Of a stretch of DNA of 64,000 nt, positions 37,291-51,042 are shown in pieces (within the stretch, counting starts at the first letter, position 1; every line of letters begins with the position of its first letter). Where the stretch lies: the NCBI GenBank assembly GCA_027405735.1, contig JAPEHQ010000004.1, forward strand, positions 1,240,001 to 1,304,000. Direction: 5' to 3'. The position numbers and the translations under genes were made by a program. The notes below the pieces were generated by a model, which worked only from the letters and a program-made list of their open reading frames with translations, did not search any database and was not told the DNA's origin. The DNA comes from Mucor racemosus (taxonomy: Eukaryota > Mucoromycota > Mucoromycetes > Mucorales > Mucoraceae).

Positions 37291-39098
37291 ATGGACTCAT
37301 TTACTACTGCAAAAAGAAGGCATAGTCAAAATGATAACAACGAGAAAGATTCAAGCAACAAAAGATTACAATTAGACACAACAAAAGACGAATTTATTCC
37401 AGAAAATGACAATGTAGATACCCTAAATGACGACGAAGAAGAATACGAGCAAGATGCCGTAAAGCAATTCTCTTCAGATCAACGATTGGCTTTATCAGAT
37501 GAACCAATATGTGTTGTATGTGGAAAATATGGCGAGTATATCAATGATGATACCAATCATGATATTTGCAGGTAATTACTAATAAATCTGATGTTTTCAA
37601 AAAATAAAATAAAAATTATAGAGGTTATTAACGTACAAAAAAAAAAAATAGTCTGCAATGCAAAGCAATCAATACAGATTTAAACCAACACAGACTTGTT
37701 AGGAAAAATGTTAAAAAACCAATGATTATTACACATATTCGAGATTACGTTGCAGCCAATGTACATGCCAAATTGACAAACTATCAAGAGCCACCTTCGA
37801 TTGCCAGCATGTCTACGCAACAAGTCAATCAAATGTTAAAAGCACACGAAGTACAAGTAACTGGAAGCAACATCCCAAAACCATTTAGTACGTATGATCA
37901 ACTTGCGCCAATTTTAGGTGATACTATTTTACACAACATTGAATCAATGGGATGGTCTATGGCCACGGGTGTACAACGACAAGCTGTAACTATTGGACTT
38001 GCAGGACGAGATTTGATGGCCATTGCGCCAACACACAGTGGAAAAACTGCGGCATTTTGTATTCCCATGTTGGTGCATTGTGTATCTCTTTCCATGATAG
38101 ATGATTATAAACGACGATCAGGACCTTATGCAATGATTATGGCACCAACTCGTGAACTCTGTTGTCAAATTGAAAATGTAGTTCAAAAATTAGCAATGGG
38201 TCTTCGCAATATGCGAACAGGTTTATTAATCGGTGGAGAACCTCTACCAAATCAGTTGTATCGATTAAAAAAAGGGGTTCAAATAGTCATTGGAACACCT
38301 GGTCGTATTTTGGATGTGGTCACTCATCATCCAAAGCTGTTACGTGTATGGAAAATTCAAATGCTCGTTTTGGATGAAGTAGATGCCATGTTTAGTTTAG
38401 GTTTTGGCACTCAAGTAAAACAAATCTTGGGTAAATTGCAAGATAATACAACAATTAGACAAACATCTTACTTTTCAGCTACTATAAGTGATGATAAAAT
38501 GCTTAAAAAGTTATATGATCGGCTTATATTGCCAATTGAAATCAAAGTGGAGCAAAAACAACAAGAAAAGATAACGAGATTGCCTGAAGCAAGTGATCAG
38601 GTACGACAAACAATTCTTTGGGTGGACAATAAAAGCAAAGCGAAACGCCTATTCTCTATTTTAAGGGATCCAAAGTATTTTGTGATACCAATATTAGTAT
38701 TTGTTGCAAGTCGACTTGGAGCAGAATTCTTGACCAGAGCTATAAAAAAACGAAATTCTCATTTAAGAGTTGTTGCAATGCATGGAGATAAAACGCAGGA
38801 GGAAAGAGCGATGATCATTACGGGGATCAACCAAGCCGAACCATTATGGGATGTAATCGTTTCAACAGATGTACTTGCACGCGGTATTGATTTGCCATCC
38901 GTGCGACTTGTTATAAACTATGATATGACAACAACCTTGGATGATTATGTTCATCGTATTGGCCGTGCTATATTACAAAAACCATTACCAGAGAATTCAA
39001 GACAACAAAGGGGATGGGCAATTACATTTATTAACGAGGTAACACATTTTGGATTAGAGTAAAAATCTGATAAGAAATACTAAATAGCATCTACAGGA
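37291..39098 (+). CDS. DEAD-box helicase, DDX59-like, with zf-HIT
   Basis: There are three exons: 37291-37571, 37652-39038 and 39088-39098 extended by frame from 39088; the 49-base last intron (GTAACA..AAATAG) replaces VTHFGLE-stop with [19 protein letters not shown]. Total is 592 aa. Residues 74-97 (CVVC..ICSLQC) are a zf-HIT-type finger, the arrangement of human DDX59. Helicase motifs are all placed: PTRELC, GG, TPGR, SAT, ARGID. Several are altered: motif I is APTHSGKT instead of AxTGSGKT, motif II is DEVD, and motif VI reads [15 protein letters not shown] before RGWAITFIN, so the second GR is lost. It probably acts on RNA in the nucleus; ATPase activity is uncertain. A longer start at 37225 is possible. 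Confidence 0.88.
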
Positions 39099-39381
39099 AC
39101 ATCAACATTTATTGAAATCATTTGCTACGATGCTTTCCAACAAATCAATTGCAATGGTAACACCACTGCCTGCACAATTAAAACGATACCTTCAATAAAA
39201 AGTTCCTTCTTGTTTCATTCTAGTTTATACAGTAGACAAGTTTCATAAACTAAAAACAAACAAACAGCAATAATTTGTATAAAAAGAAGCTCATACTTGA
39301 ATACTCCTTAAATTTCTCTCTCTTTTTTTTTATATTAAAAATTACTTTTTCATCTTGTAACACCAACCTAAACAACAAATA

Positions 39382-41017
39382 ATGACGGAAAGGATAAAGA
39401 CAATATCAGGTACCACAAAAAAAAAGCTATTTGCAGGTTCTTCTCTTTCTCTGTTTTGTTCTTATACAATGCCTCAAATATTAAAACGAGTGAAAAGCAG
39501 TAATATTGTATATAAAATTTACAGCCATCATCAAACAGCAGTTTTGGTTACCATAACTGCTGCTGCTACAGCCATCGCTTATTATTGTTATCAAAAATCA
39601 AGTGCTCAACATCATCACGATGTTGAAACCATTCGTCAAAAAGGTATATCAAAAAGAAAAACACTCAAAAGACCAGAAGAAAAGTATGCTAGTTTGCGTA
39701 TTGAAAAGAGATTTGTAAATCCTTTTGATGAATGGACTGAAATACCTTTTTATAAAACTGTATTGTTTTGGATGGGCCGATGGAAAGGCAACGGTATACC
39801 TAAATGTGAACAAGTGCGTTGATCGACAATATCATTATTTACACATGATACTCATTTTTTTATATATTATACAGGAACTCGATAAAACTTTACCTGTAAT
39901 GAAGCCAAACTTGGATCAAATCAAAAACCCAGGCAAATCAGTAACATTCACTTGGTTTGGGTAAGCAATAACAAAAAGTTTTGAAAAAACACATGTATTG
40001 CACAGTAAAACTGATAGATTATGGCACTTTTGTATCACATCATAGCCAATCAACTTGTCTTATGACAATTGACGGATTAACTATTTTGTCTGATCCAGTG
40101 TTTAGTAAATGTTCTATAAACGATTATTTTGGACCCAAAAGATTGCGGCCTATTCCTTGCCCATTGGAGGACTTTGTTGATGATGTTGATATCGTTGTAG
40201 TCTCTCATGATCATTTTGATCATCTGGATGAATCTGCTGTGAAAAAACTGGGTAATTCTGTTGTTTGGTATATTCCCCTTGGCCTGAAAAATTGGTTTGT
40301 AAAAAGAGGCGTAACAAATGTGATAGAATTAGACTGGTGGCAAGAAGTATATCATAAAAATACGGAGATTATGATTGCTTGTGTACCTGCAATGGTAAAA
40401 TGTGTTGGTTGTACAAACATTGATGCAAATATTAATATATCTTTTTTTTTTTTTGTTAGCATTGGAGTGGTTCACGAACACCTTTTGAAAAGAATAATAC
40501 ACTTTGGTGCAGTTATGTTGTAAAAGCAAGCAATGACAAGATATTCTTTTGGTAAATTTTCATCATTTAATACAGTAGCAATCAACTAAAATCAATTTTT
40601 CATAGTGGCGACACTGGTTATTCCCCTGAATTATTCAAAGCTATTGGTAATTTATATGCTCCATTTACCTTGGCAGCTATTCCAATTGGTAGTTTTATGC
40701 CTACACAGTTAATGCAACATCTTCATATGGGGCCAGAAGATGCTATCAAGGCGCATTTTGATTTAGGTTGCCCTCGATTGTCAGTAGGTATTCATTGGGG
40801 CACTTTTATGATGTCGGATGAGCACTATTTAGCACCTAGACAAGTATTGGATACTGTTTGGGAACAATATATAAATAATTCAAAAGACCAATCAGCAAAG
40901 ATTGAAGAAGATAATGATTCTATTGCTTCGTCTTCTTCGTCTACTATTGTTTCAAAGGAACCAATTGTCACCAAATTCATCACAACTGCATTTGGACAAA
41001 CAATATTAATAGATTAG
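39382..41017 (+). CDS. NAPE-PLD-like metallo-beta-lactamase-fold phospholipase
   Basis: There are five exons: 39382-39813, 39875-39960, 40046-40394, 40460-40551 and 40606-41017, giving 456 aa. The family hydrolyses N-acyl-phosphatidylethanolamine to N-acylethanolamine plus phosphatidic acid using two metals. Signatures are FTWFGQSTCLMTIDG, LSDPVFS, FGPKRLRP, the metal site SHDHFDHLD (H227, H229, D231, H232), PLGLKNWF, ELDWWQE, HWSGSRTPFEKN, CGDTGYSPELF, AAIPIGSF and GIHWGTFMMSDE. A hydrophobic segment at 53-69 likely anchors it to a membrane. Splicing gives PAMHWS where the family usually has PAQHWS. An internal Met at 39469 could also serve as start. The acidic-serine insert near the C-terminus is lineage-specific. 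Confidence 0.9.
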
Positions 41018-42249
41018 CTACTAAAATAAGAACAAAAAAGTATTTCCCTCATCTACACTATTATCTTGCACTATTTATGTATAAATCATGTCTTTATACT
41101 ACATACATTTTCTGTTTTATGTTTGTTTTCTATATATTTCAGCATGCGTGTAGCTGTATTTTTATGTTTGAAGGTTTTTCATTCACCATTTCCATATGTA
41201 AATTTCAAATTTTATGCTGTTAAGAAGTGCCTCAATGTAGAAGGTATATCATAGTATTTTTAATATAGTGATGTTTATACAACAAGCTGTAGATTAAAGG
41301 GAAAAACCATGTTGTCGAAATTCCTTAAAATAAAACTTTAAATAATGAAATTTAGAATACAATACATGATTTGGCCAGGTTTTTCAGGAGTTGATTTATC
41401 AATACAGAGCACAAACCTGCATTGATCTGTATTTTTTCAAGTCTCATAGACAATGGGTACAGAACCTGTTCATTGCTACATTTTGATATTTACTTTTCAT
41501 TTTAGCTTTCTTTAGCTTTCCATCTTTACACTGAAACAGTCTGCTCATTCGAAATGTTGCAATAAATCTTTCAATTTGTTAAATGAATGCCAATAAGTGT
41601 GCCGAAATGGGAGTATTGCAGCTCAAGAAACACTTTATGGCAGAAATATTTTGTCAGGAAATAGCATAAACTTTGTAGTTTCTATTGAAGAGTGTTCTAG
41701 ACTCGGTGAGCTCGTTAAAATAGTAGCATTTACGGTAGGCTTTGCAGATATTTTAACTCTAGTCAAATCTTTGGTTTTATCTTGCACTGTTGTCCTAATA
41801 TACAAAAACTGAAATCAATTTATCTTGTGAAGCAGATTTTAGCGTGGAAACTGCTCTTGATGGAAGCAACTAGGCAAGAGCCATCGATAATTTTCTCATT
41901 TGGATTAAACACAAAAATTTAAATGAGTTTGCTATTCAATTTGAAAACGACGAAACTGAAGATTATGTCAAGGAAGCATAGGCTTCAAATTTTGAAAAAC
42001 GTTATTAATAGCAAACTAATCGCACATGTTATAAAGTACATTATGATATCAATAAAAAAACTCAATTGCTACATCTAAAGCTATTTTCTTTTTTTCTCTT
42101 AAAAGCTATGTGTAAATGTCTATTTATATTTAATATTTTGTATTGGTGTAGTAATTTTGATGGATACTTCACAAGGAAATACACAATACTGCTCATATAA
42201 TAAAGATGTAAATGAGTCGCATATCTTGTCACAATGCTGAATAGAGCAT
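41018..42249. other. Intergenic, nothing recognised
   Basis: No supported gene. Short frames near 41066 and 41597 have no motifs. The right part approaches the duplicated block upstream of the F-box gene. Confidence 0.45.
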
Positions 42250-42763
42250 AACTCCTGGTAATAAAATACTATATATCTTTTATTTGTGAGCTATAAATAA
42301 TGAAAAGCAGTTTTGTGAAAACCTAAAAGCAAAATGCTGGTTGTAAACCCCTTAAATTTTACTTGGAAAACATAATAAATGTCGTATTTAGCATACAAAG
42401 CACAGGCACATATGCATTAAATATACTTGCATAGCAGTGTCTATTCATTGATGTTATATTTTTTGTTTCGAATCATAAAAATGAAATGGTACAAACCAAA
42501 AAGGGATGAAAACTCATCAGCAATATGACTAATTCATTGATAAAAACCAGTTTATACCTCGTATTGCTCAAAGTAAAAAAAAAAAGGATTGTAATTTAAC
42601 CACTGGGATGTCTCATTTGGTTTTATCCCTTTTTTAACTAAAAGAAATAATCAATCAATGAAATAGGATTGCTAAAACTAGATCCATTAAACTTATATAA
42701 AAAGAAAACTTTATTGATACAAATTGTTATTTATTTTACCCTTATCTTCTTTCTTTATACAAA
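42250..42763 (+). promoter_or_regulatory. Upstream block shared with the inverted F-box paralogue
   Basis: About 500 bases upstream of the ATG match the region upstream of the paralogue (56502-57140, inverted). Matched pieces include TTTATTTGTGAGCTA near 42279, AACCCCTTAAATT near 42347, TTTGTTTCGAATCATAAAAA near 42463, GAAATAATCAATCAATGAAA near 42645 and GATACAAATTGTTATTTATT at 42716. It contains the promoter and 5' UTR. It was copied with the gene. Confidence 0.65.
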
Positions 42764-44086
42764 ATGAACAATCCTAATGATACAGAAGAGAGTATTGTTG
42801 CTCTTTTGAATGTAAGACAGCTGTTTCTATTCTCACTCTTATCTCCCCAGTGGTTATGGGCTGTGCATGATTTCTTCCCTCAAAACTGGCAACTAAATGG
42901 AAACCAAGAGATTCGCGAATTCGTTCATTATTCTTATACTCATATCGGAAGAGGATATCGTCGTGTAATAAATCTATCTATCAATGTTGGTCCTCCTGCC
43001 GTTGATTTTTTACCAACAAACCTAATGATTGACATGTTCCATGCTCTTCCTGCTTTGGAAGAATTAATAATAACAGGGAGTGGTAGTCAATTATTCATGG
43101 CTAACTTTGCCCGGTTATTTGATCGAATGAACTTGTATCCCTTGAAAAGAATTATTGCTCCTGTATGCCGCAATAAAGTAATAAATATGAACTATCTTCT
43201 TGCTGTAAGTCAAGCCTGCAACAGAATTTCTGAACTAGAATTTTGTCTTACCAAGCGATCTCTCAATGGTAGACCAGTGTATAGAAATCTTGGTGGTTTC
43301 ATTGGTGGCTTCCCTTCTCTTGAAAGATTAATCATTCATCCCTCCATTACCATCCCTTTAACTTTAGAAGACATAATTCGCCATTGTCGTCAACTAGTAG
43401 AATTGGACATTAATCCTTTTAGTAATGGCCAGCCTGAAAATCAAATGGAAGTTATTGTGGATGGACAAGAAGTGGAAACTCAACTCTCTGTTCTCCGTAT
43501 TCCAACACATTGTTGCATCCCTCAAATGTTTACAGCCTTGGTACTTTTAAATGATTTAACCTTGTATGGTTCCCATGGTATTGGTGAATTGTTGCTCAAC
43601 TTGAATAATCCAATATCTTCAGTAACACACTTATGTTATCATAAATTTGATGCTCTGGATGAACGTTTGTTCACTTCTCTTGCCCGTGTTTTTCCTTCCT
43701 TAATGTATATTGACATCTTTGGCTGTGATTTTACTGGTTTGATAACAAGAGATAGTAATGTTGATATTTCATTTGGCATGTCCATACATTTGAACATATC
43801 AATTGATATCAGTACTATTTTGGAACAAGGCGAATATCAACAAATAGTTGTAGTATTTAGAAATATCAATACTCAAAGAGATTGCACTTTTATTAGAGAA
43901 GATTTGTTCAACAACAAAAGTACTTTTGTATATGAGGCACAACTGGAGGATGAAGAAAGGGAATTAAGAAGGCTTGTAAGAAGACGTAGAAGAGATATAA
44001 TCACAATCAATGTAAGCGTATTGTCTATGTCTAAATTGCGGTTGTATGATAGCCAAAGGGGCTTTAGTCAAAAAATTATATATTAA
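42764..44086 (+). CDS. F-box/LRR-like protein, paralogue 1
   Basis: This is a single exon of 440 aa. The N-terminus (SIVALLNVRQLFLFSLLSPQ..W) resembles a fungal F-box helix, which would link a substrate to an SCF ubiquitin ligase via Skp1. It is followed by a solenoid of short leucine-rich strands (for example LEELIITGSGS, SLERLIIHPSITIPL, LVELDINPFS, LNDLTLYGSHG, LMYIDIFGCDF). The C-terminus is basic (RRLVRRRRRD) and ends SKLRLYDSQRGFSQK. A full-length paralogue lies inverted at 55170-56501 with the same ends and shared blocks such as NWQLNG.QE.REF. Substrate is unknown. The F-box match is weak, so LRR-like is the safer half of the name. Confidence 0.65.
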   Translation: MNNPNDTEESIVALLNVRQLFLFSLLSPQWLWAVHDFFPQNWQLNGNQEIREFVHYSYTHIGRGYRRVINLSINVGPPAVDFLPTNLMIDMFHALPALEELIITGSGSQLFMANFARLFDRMNLYPLKRIIAPVCRNKVINMNYLLAVSQACNRISELEFCLTKRSLNGRPVYRNLGGFIGGFPSLERLIIHPSITIPLTLEDIIRHCRQLVELDINPFSNGQPENQMEVIVDGQEVETQLSVLRIPTHCCIPQMFTALVLLNDLTLYGSHGIGELLLNLNNPISSVTHLCYHKFDALDERLFTSLARVFPSLMYIDIFGCDFTGLITRDSNVDISFGMSIHLNISIDISTILEQGEYQQIVVVFRNINTQRDCTFIREDLFNNKSTFVYEAQLEDEERELRRLVRRRRRDIITINVSVLSMSKLRLYDSQRGFSQKIIY

Positions 44087-44924
44087 TAAAAAAAAAAACC
44101 TGATTTTATAAGTTATATGCAGTTTTGTATTATTTCATTTGACAACTTTAACTTATTGCCCTTATCATGATACATTCCTTACTGAAATATACGAGAAATT
44201 TAGAAGTGAGTTAATTTAGTGGATTAGATGCCTTATGCACAACCTTTGATTCTATTTCAAATGCCATAAACTTGAATATAATATTCTAATTGTTATTTGT
44301 CTAGTAACTCAAAATAACGGTTTTGGATGAAATTGAGAAATGGAAAATGTAATCATTTCGATGAACATTTCACAAATACATACAGATGCTCAGATAAACA
44401 ACTATACTGTGCATATATTATTTGTACAGTTAATGTTACATTATTTATAAAAATAAGCTAAACCCTTCATTAGATTTTATACAAAAAATCTTCAAGTCTA
44501 ATGTATGATATATGACAGATATCAGTAAATAATAATTAGAAACCTTCATAAAGCTTATTAGTCAGCTTATGAACAACGCGATATATATAGAAACAGCTAT
44601 ATTGCAGCATAAAATATAATCAGTGAAAATAAAGGAACTAGCATTGTGATAAAGTTAGGATTACATCTTTTCAGGAAAAGGATAAATATAAATTGATATT
44701 GCTCTTCTTTTGTATAATATTAAAATATGAGATATGAACAAGGCTAATGTACAAATAGCATTACAATTAAATCAATGGGATTACTGATTAGAGTGTTTCC
44801 CCTCTATAATCATAAAAAAAAACAATTAAACAATGAAACAAAACAACTAAAACTAGGTCAATCATGGTTCATTTTACCCGCCTTTTTTTTTTTCATTGCA
44901 GCCTCATCCTCTACACTTTTTAAG
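44087..44924. other. Intergenic, nothing recognised
   Basis: AT-rich DNA, no supported gene, ending in a T tract near 44884 before repeat copy f. Confidence 0.45.
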
Positions 44925-46060
44925 ATACACCTTAGACATTATTAAACAAATAGGAATTGGCCACATTGTGCTATCTATTTCTGAATTCATTTTATATATC
45001 ATGAAAGGCTCAAAAACACGTAAAGTCCACTGCTTTTTCCTTGAAAACTGGGTCTCACTTTTTATCCCTGCCCAACTTTTTTTCCCACTAAATAACATCA
45101 AGAAAAAATTATATGCCAATGTACCTGAGATGTCCACCTTTAATCCAAAAACAAGTATCCGAGAATATCCTATTTTTTACAATTGGTATTAATTTTTCAG
45201 TGCTAATGTTTCAGATTTTTACACGTATTTTACTGCTATAGGATTGAAAAATTTGGGGCTTCATATCTCTACAAAAAATTAAGCTATACTAACACTTTTT
45301 AATAATAAAATTTACTTGTTTTAAAGTGCTCTATAACATGTTTGAATATGAAAAAATTCTGAGCACTTTTATTTTTTTCATATTTTTTGGCATTTCTATA
45401 GTAGGTTTCAAAATATTGGTTAAATTGAGCAACATTTTTTTTGCATTCATGTCATTAAGCTCGTTAAGCTCTCTCGGATCCAATTTAGAGTTTTTCAAAA
45501 TATTAATTTTTCATGGAGATATCCTTAAAAATGTGTACAAAAAGGTACCTCTATTTCTGGCGTCCATTTTCCCCTTGTATACCCTCATCCCAAATTCTGA
45601 AATTGAAAAAAATTTGGACAAAAATCTTGGTTTCTCTACGAAAAATGTAGCTAAAAACTTAAATAATAGCTCGGTCGATAGATAATGTTTTTGCGCATCA
45701 TTACCATTTATTATATTTTAAATATGCTTATAAAAAGTGTTCTGTATCGTCAAAAAACCTCCAAAATTTCAATTGCATTTTGCGCAAAAGTTTATGTGAA
45801 ACATTTTTTTCAATTTTATATAGATGGATGAAGAATTTAAAACTCTACAAATACCATTTAATACACTAGGTCTACCTACTTTGCAGTTCATGAGCATTTA
45901 AACATTTTTGTTTTTTGAATCATTTTTCGTCCATTTTTAAAATAAATTTTGGAGCCCCGTGATGATAGGTTTCAAGCTGTGATATGTCCCTATTATTTTG
46001 ATTATCTCGACGAAAAATCAATATTTTTTGCTGAAACAAAAAATACAGAGTAGCTTTGAG
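44925..46060 (+). repeat. Dispersed repeat, copy f
   Basis: Core landmarks are all present: CTGGGTCTCACTTTTTATCC, GAGATGTCCACCTTTAATCC, GCTCGGTCGATAGATAAT (45670) and GATTATCTCGACGAAAAATC (46000). It has the same orientation as the other core copies, and its 3' tail is missing after about 46060. It is the only core copy inside the region between the two F-box paralogues. Confidence 0.75.
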
Positions 46061-47777
46061 TCGAATCTATTTTATAAATACAAAAGATCAATACGTCAAT
46101 TTAGGTACTCATTTTTCTATAATCAATTTTAGGTCAATCTTGATGTAATGAATCGAACATTTCAGTTTCATTCATGCAAAGTCTTGCCTCATTCCTTATA
46201 TAAATACTACAAGGAAATCATTACATGATCCCTTGTCGATTTATCTGTCTTGTTACACTCTCTTTACTTTTATTTATTCACTAATAAATATCTAATTTAC
46301 AAATAAGAACACCAACCTTCATCAATCCAGTGATCACCAATTTATAATAACAAGAATAATATCTATAAGTATATTATTATCAAAATCAGAAGCTTTGTAT
46401 TTTCAGGATAAAGTACTGTAATATGATAAAATCAATTTTGAAAAACAAAATATTTAGCTCTTGGCGGTTACCAACCGTGCATGTTAAAAGGATTAATGGC
46501 ATTTAATACCAAAATGAAACTACTATCAGTCTTTTTAAAGTATGCGATGACATACTTGCTAGTATTTTTTAATTGGCAAGATTTATCCAAATTATATATA
46601 GATTGTGGAATAATTTATTTGTTGCAACAATGATTCGAAATACAATTTCTATATGAAAGGAATTTGTCTAATAAAGCTCCTGCAAGAAAAAGCGGGTCAA
46701 ATAGTTGCATTATTAAAATACGAAGAATTACTCTTGCATCACTTTCCATGACATTTGTACTCATAAACAAACGTACCTACATTCGAAAATCTATGTATCT
46801 GAAGTTGATAATTTTATGCACTATTCAGAGGAAATACTTTATATCAGCTACCGAGGATATTATGATAGCCTTTTCAGCAACTTCAAGTTATTGATAGAGA
46901 ATAAAATGTATATTCACTTGTGATTGTTATCAATATATATATAGGTTATCTCTTTTAGTGAATATTAAATAACAATGCAATAGTTCTGAAATGTAATATT
47001 TGGCATACGAGTGGATTTGCTTTTAGGCATAATCTTAAAATGCGGAAACTAGGCTCGAACTACTTTTAAAAGCTCCTGAAGTGATATACAAAGTGAATAC
47101 GTACAATTTTCCAAGTTGAAAGCATGCATAGACAACCTCCTAAAAATAATAACATATGTATGTATGTCTTATCATTGCAAACATACACAACACGTCTACC
47201 TACCTTACGCCGATAATTCAACCTACATAAAGCTTTATAAAATGATCGCCTTGCCTTTTTGAGCGAACAAAAGGATTCCAAAACAGGATAAAAACTTTGC
47301 ATATTATTCTTTATGGTTTTATTTTGACGCATAATAGCCCTTATGAAGTTATAAAAATACACCAAATGAAAACAAATAATGAAAATGCAATTAACAAACG
47401 TTTTTTATGATTGATTTATTGGTATACTCTTTGTCTTGACAGTTTTCTGATTTTCCTTTGTGCTGTGACAAATCATGTTGTGAAGTTTATTTGTATACTT
47501 ACTGTATCATTATATGAAAGAACTTCTTTAGGAGAAGAGAGGAGAAGACGATTATACAAGTTATCAAGCTGAAGCATACAAAGAACCTGATTGTGCCCTA
47601 AAACGATTTACACATACAAGGTATATCGTCGAGAGAGCAAAATGTAAGTGAACGACCCGTACATGACACATAAAAAGGGTCAACAAACATCCATTAGAAC
47701 TAATATTTCTTCTTCTTTCTTTCATCTCATCACATTTACTTTAATTTACATTCAATTATTTTTTTTTTAAAAAAAAA
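46061..47777. other. Gene-poor stretch, no supported gene
   Basis: No convincing gene. A minus-strand frame at 47365-47066 can be extended by a GT..AG interval (47203-47136) but shows no family motif, so it is not annotated. Confidence 0.4.
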
Positions 47778-49225
47778 ATGGAATATAATAATAATCATTA
47801 CACAAGCGAAGCTGAAAAGTATACTAAACTTCTGGCCAATATTACAGCAGAAAGTATCCGTTATGATTATTTGAATGAAGATACAAAACGTTATTTTCGA
47901 TATACAGCATCTACAGTTGTATATATGAGTATATGCCTAGGCTGTACAGTATGGCAATTGATAGCAGCAACAGAATTAGTTTACAGGGCACGCAAATGGC
48001 TTCATTTTGCTGTCCTTTTTGAGACAGTTTTGTCTTTCCTTGTCATTTTTTGCAGCATTTTGAATCCATTGTCCAATGTGAGCTGCGAATTAGTAAGTGT
48101 ATCATGATAATATATTTTATTTTTACTTTTTTGATTAACAAAACACTTACTGTAGCGATTCTGGGTATCCATTATTGCAGTCAATCTTGGCGGATGCTGT
48201 ATTCAAACTATTTTATTATACAAAGCTTATATTTGTTATGATCGTGCTAAATGGCTCATCATCATAGGTTCTCTGATCAATACAGGTTATATTGCTTTAA
48301 CTTTTATCTATGGTACATTGGGAAAAGTTCCAACCTATAAAGACCTTATGGGAAACTGTGTTGTATGTATTTTCTTTGCATGTTTATTTACACAAATTAA
48401 CTAACCAATTCAATTTAGATGATTAATCGTAAGTCTTTTGAATTGACAATGATATAAAATGCTCATTTTACTATTATAACGTAGTGGAATGGCCCGCATT
48501 GGCTAAATTAGGTCTTGATATTGCTAGCAATGTCTTTTTATCATTTGCATTTTTAATGGTTATTTACCGCCATTACCGTATCTTTGGAAACAGCCTTCAT
48601 AAATCCTTATTATCTAGTGGTCTCATATTTTCGTAACGTATTTTTAACCAAGGATACATCAACACATTTACTAATTCTATTTGCAGTATTGGTGTTATTG
48701 CTTCTAATATTGTAACTGCCATTTTAATATCCTGTAGGGCAATGGGCGGCCTATCAGCAGATTTATATTCATTTGATTGTAAGCAAAATTAGTTTATATT
48801 ATGTTGTTTGAGTTTTAACGAGATTTCTAGGGGTTATTACAAGTTATTTATTGATCAAGCAATTCAAAATGAACAAGAATAAAAACGGTAGCAATTCTAA
48901 CAATGATGATGATGATGATGAGCAAAACGAGACCCAGTTCAGACAATCAACCACTTCATCTAAAAATAGTTTTAATATAGTTACTCTACGCCGAGAAACT
49001 CCCAATGAATCATCAACAATAGGAGCCCTCAAGAAAAGCAACAAAATTCTCGAGAATCAAGATGATTTTGATCTTGAAATGAATAAAGACCCTAGAAACC
49101 GATTTTCTGATGGGGTTTTATCATCTGTAACTACAGTAAATCCAAGCATTGATGCTCATTCTACTTGTCCCAATTGCTTGGTTCATTTACCCTCAATCAA
49201 AGATCGTCGACCTTCTACACAGTAA
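47778..49225 (+). CDS. Predicted seven-transmembrane protein with long cytosolic tail
   Basis: There are six exons: 47778-48092, 48156-48362, 48419-48428, 48485-48632, 48687-48778 and 48831-49225, giving 388 aa. Seven hydrophobic helices can be counted (for example STVVYMSICLGCTVWQLIA, LHFAVLFETVLSFLVIFCS, FWVSIIAVNLGGC, WLIIIGSLINTGYIALTF, NVFLSFAFLMVIY, SIGVIASNIVTAILIS and WVITSYLLIKQF). The roughly 125-residue tail is polar, has an aspartate run and ends near CPNCL. The topology is GPCR-like, but I recognise no receptor class. Exon 3 is only 10 nt (ATGATTAATC) and is required to keep the frame. The gene ends about 250 bases before the WDR5-like gene. Confidence 0.75.
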
Positions 49226-49474
49226 ATATCCTTTATTTGACATCCTTCGTCTTTACTTCCGATGACGGTCACCTTTTTTTATTGTTTTTTTTTTCAATTT
49301 GGCTCCAACGTTTCATTGACATTGGTGCCATTTCTCTTTTTTTTTTTCTTAATCAAAAACACGTTAATTTAACTATTAACAAAGATCAATTCTTTTTATA
49401 ATTCTCTCAATAAATTATATTTGAAAAATACAAAAAAAACCACTTGATTTAATTGATTCAAAATCTTTAATCAC
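49226..49474. other. Intergenic and 5' UTR of the WDR5-like gene
   Basis: T-rich DNA after the 7TM gene. I see no ATG in the roughly 90 bases before 49475, consistent with the WDR5 start being created by splicing. Confidence 0.5.
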
Positions 49475-50904
<1,430 letters not shown>

Positions 50905-51042
50905 GAAAGAAAAGAAACAAACCAAGAAAACAAATATAAATAAAGAACAAAAATATATATAGTTTATACGATAAGTTTTTATATACAAAACAAACGAAAA
51001 AGAAAGGAAGAAAAGGGTATATATATAAAAATTGCTGTGTGA

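Noticed and set aside
47066..47365. Possible two-exon minus-strand gene with a GT..AG interval
   Set aside because: The joined protein has no recognisable motif, and its upstream end lacks a supported start; the splice pair could be chance.
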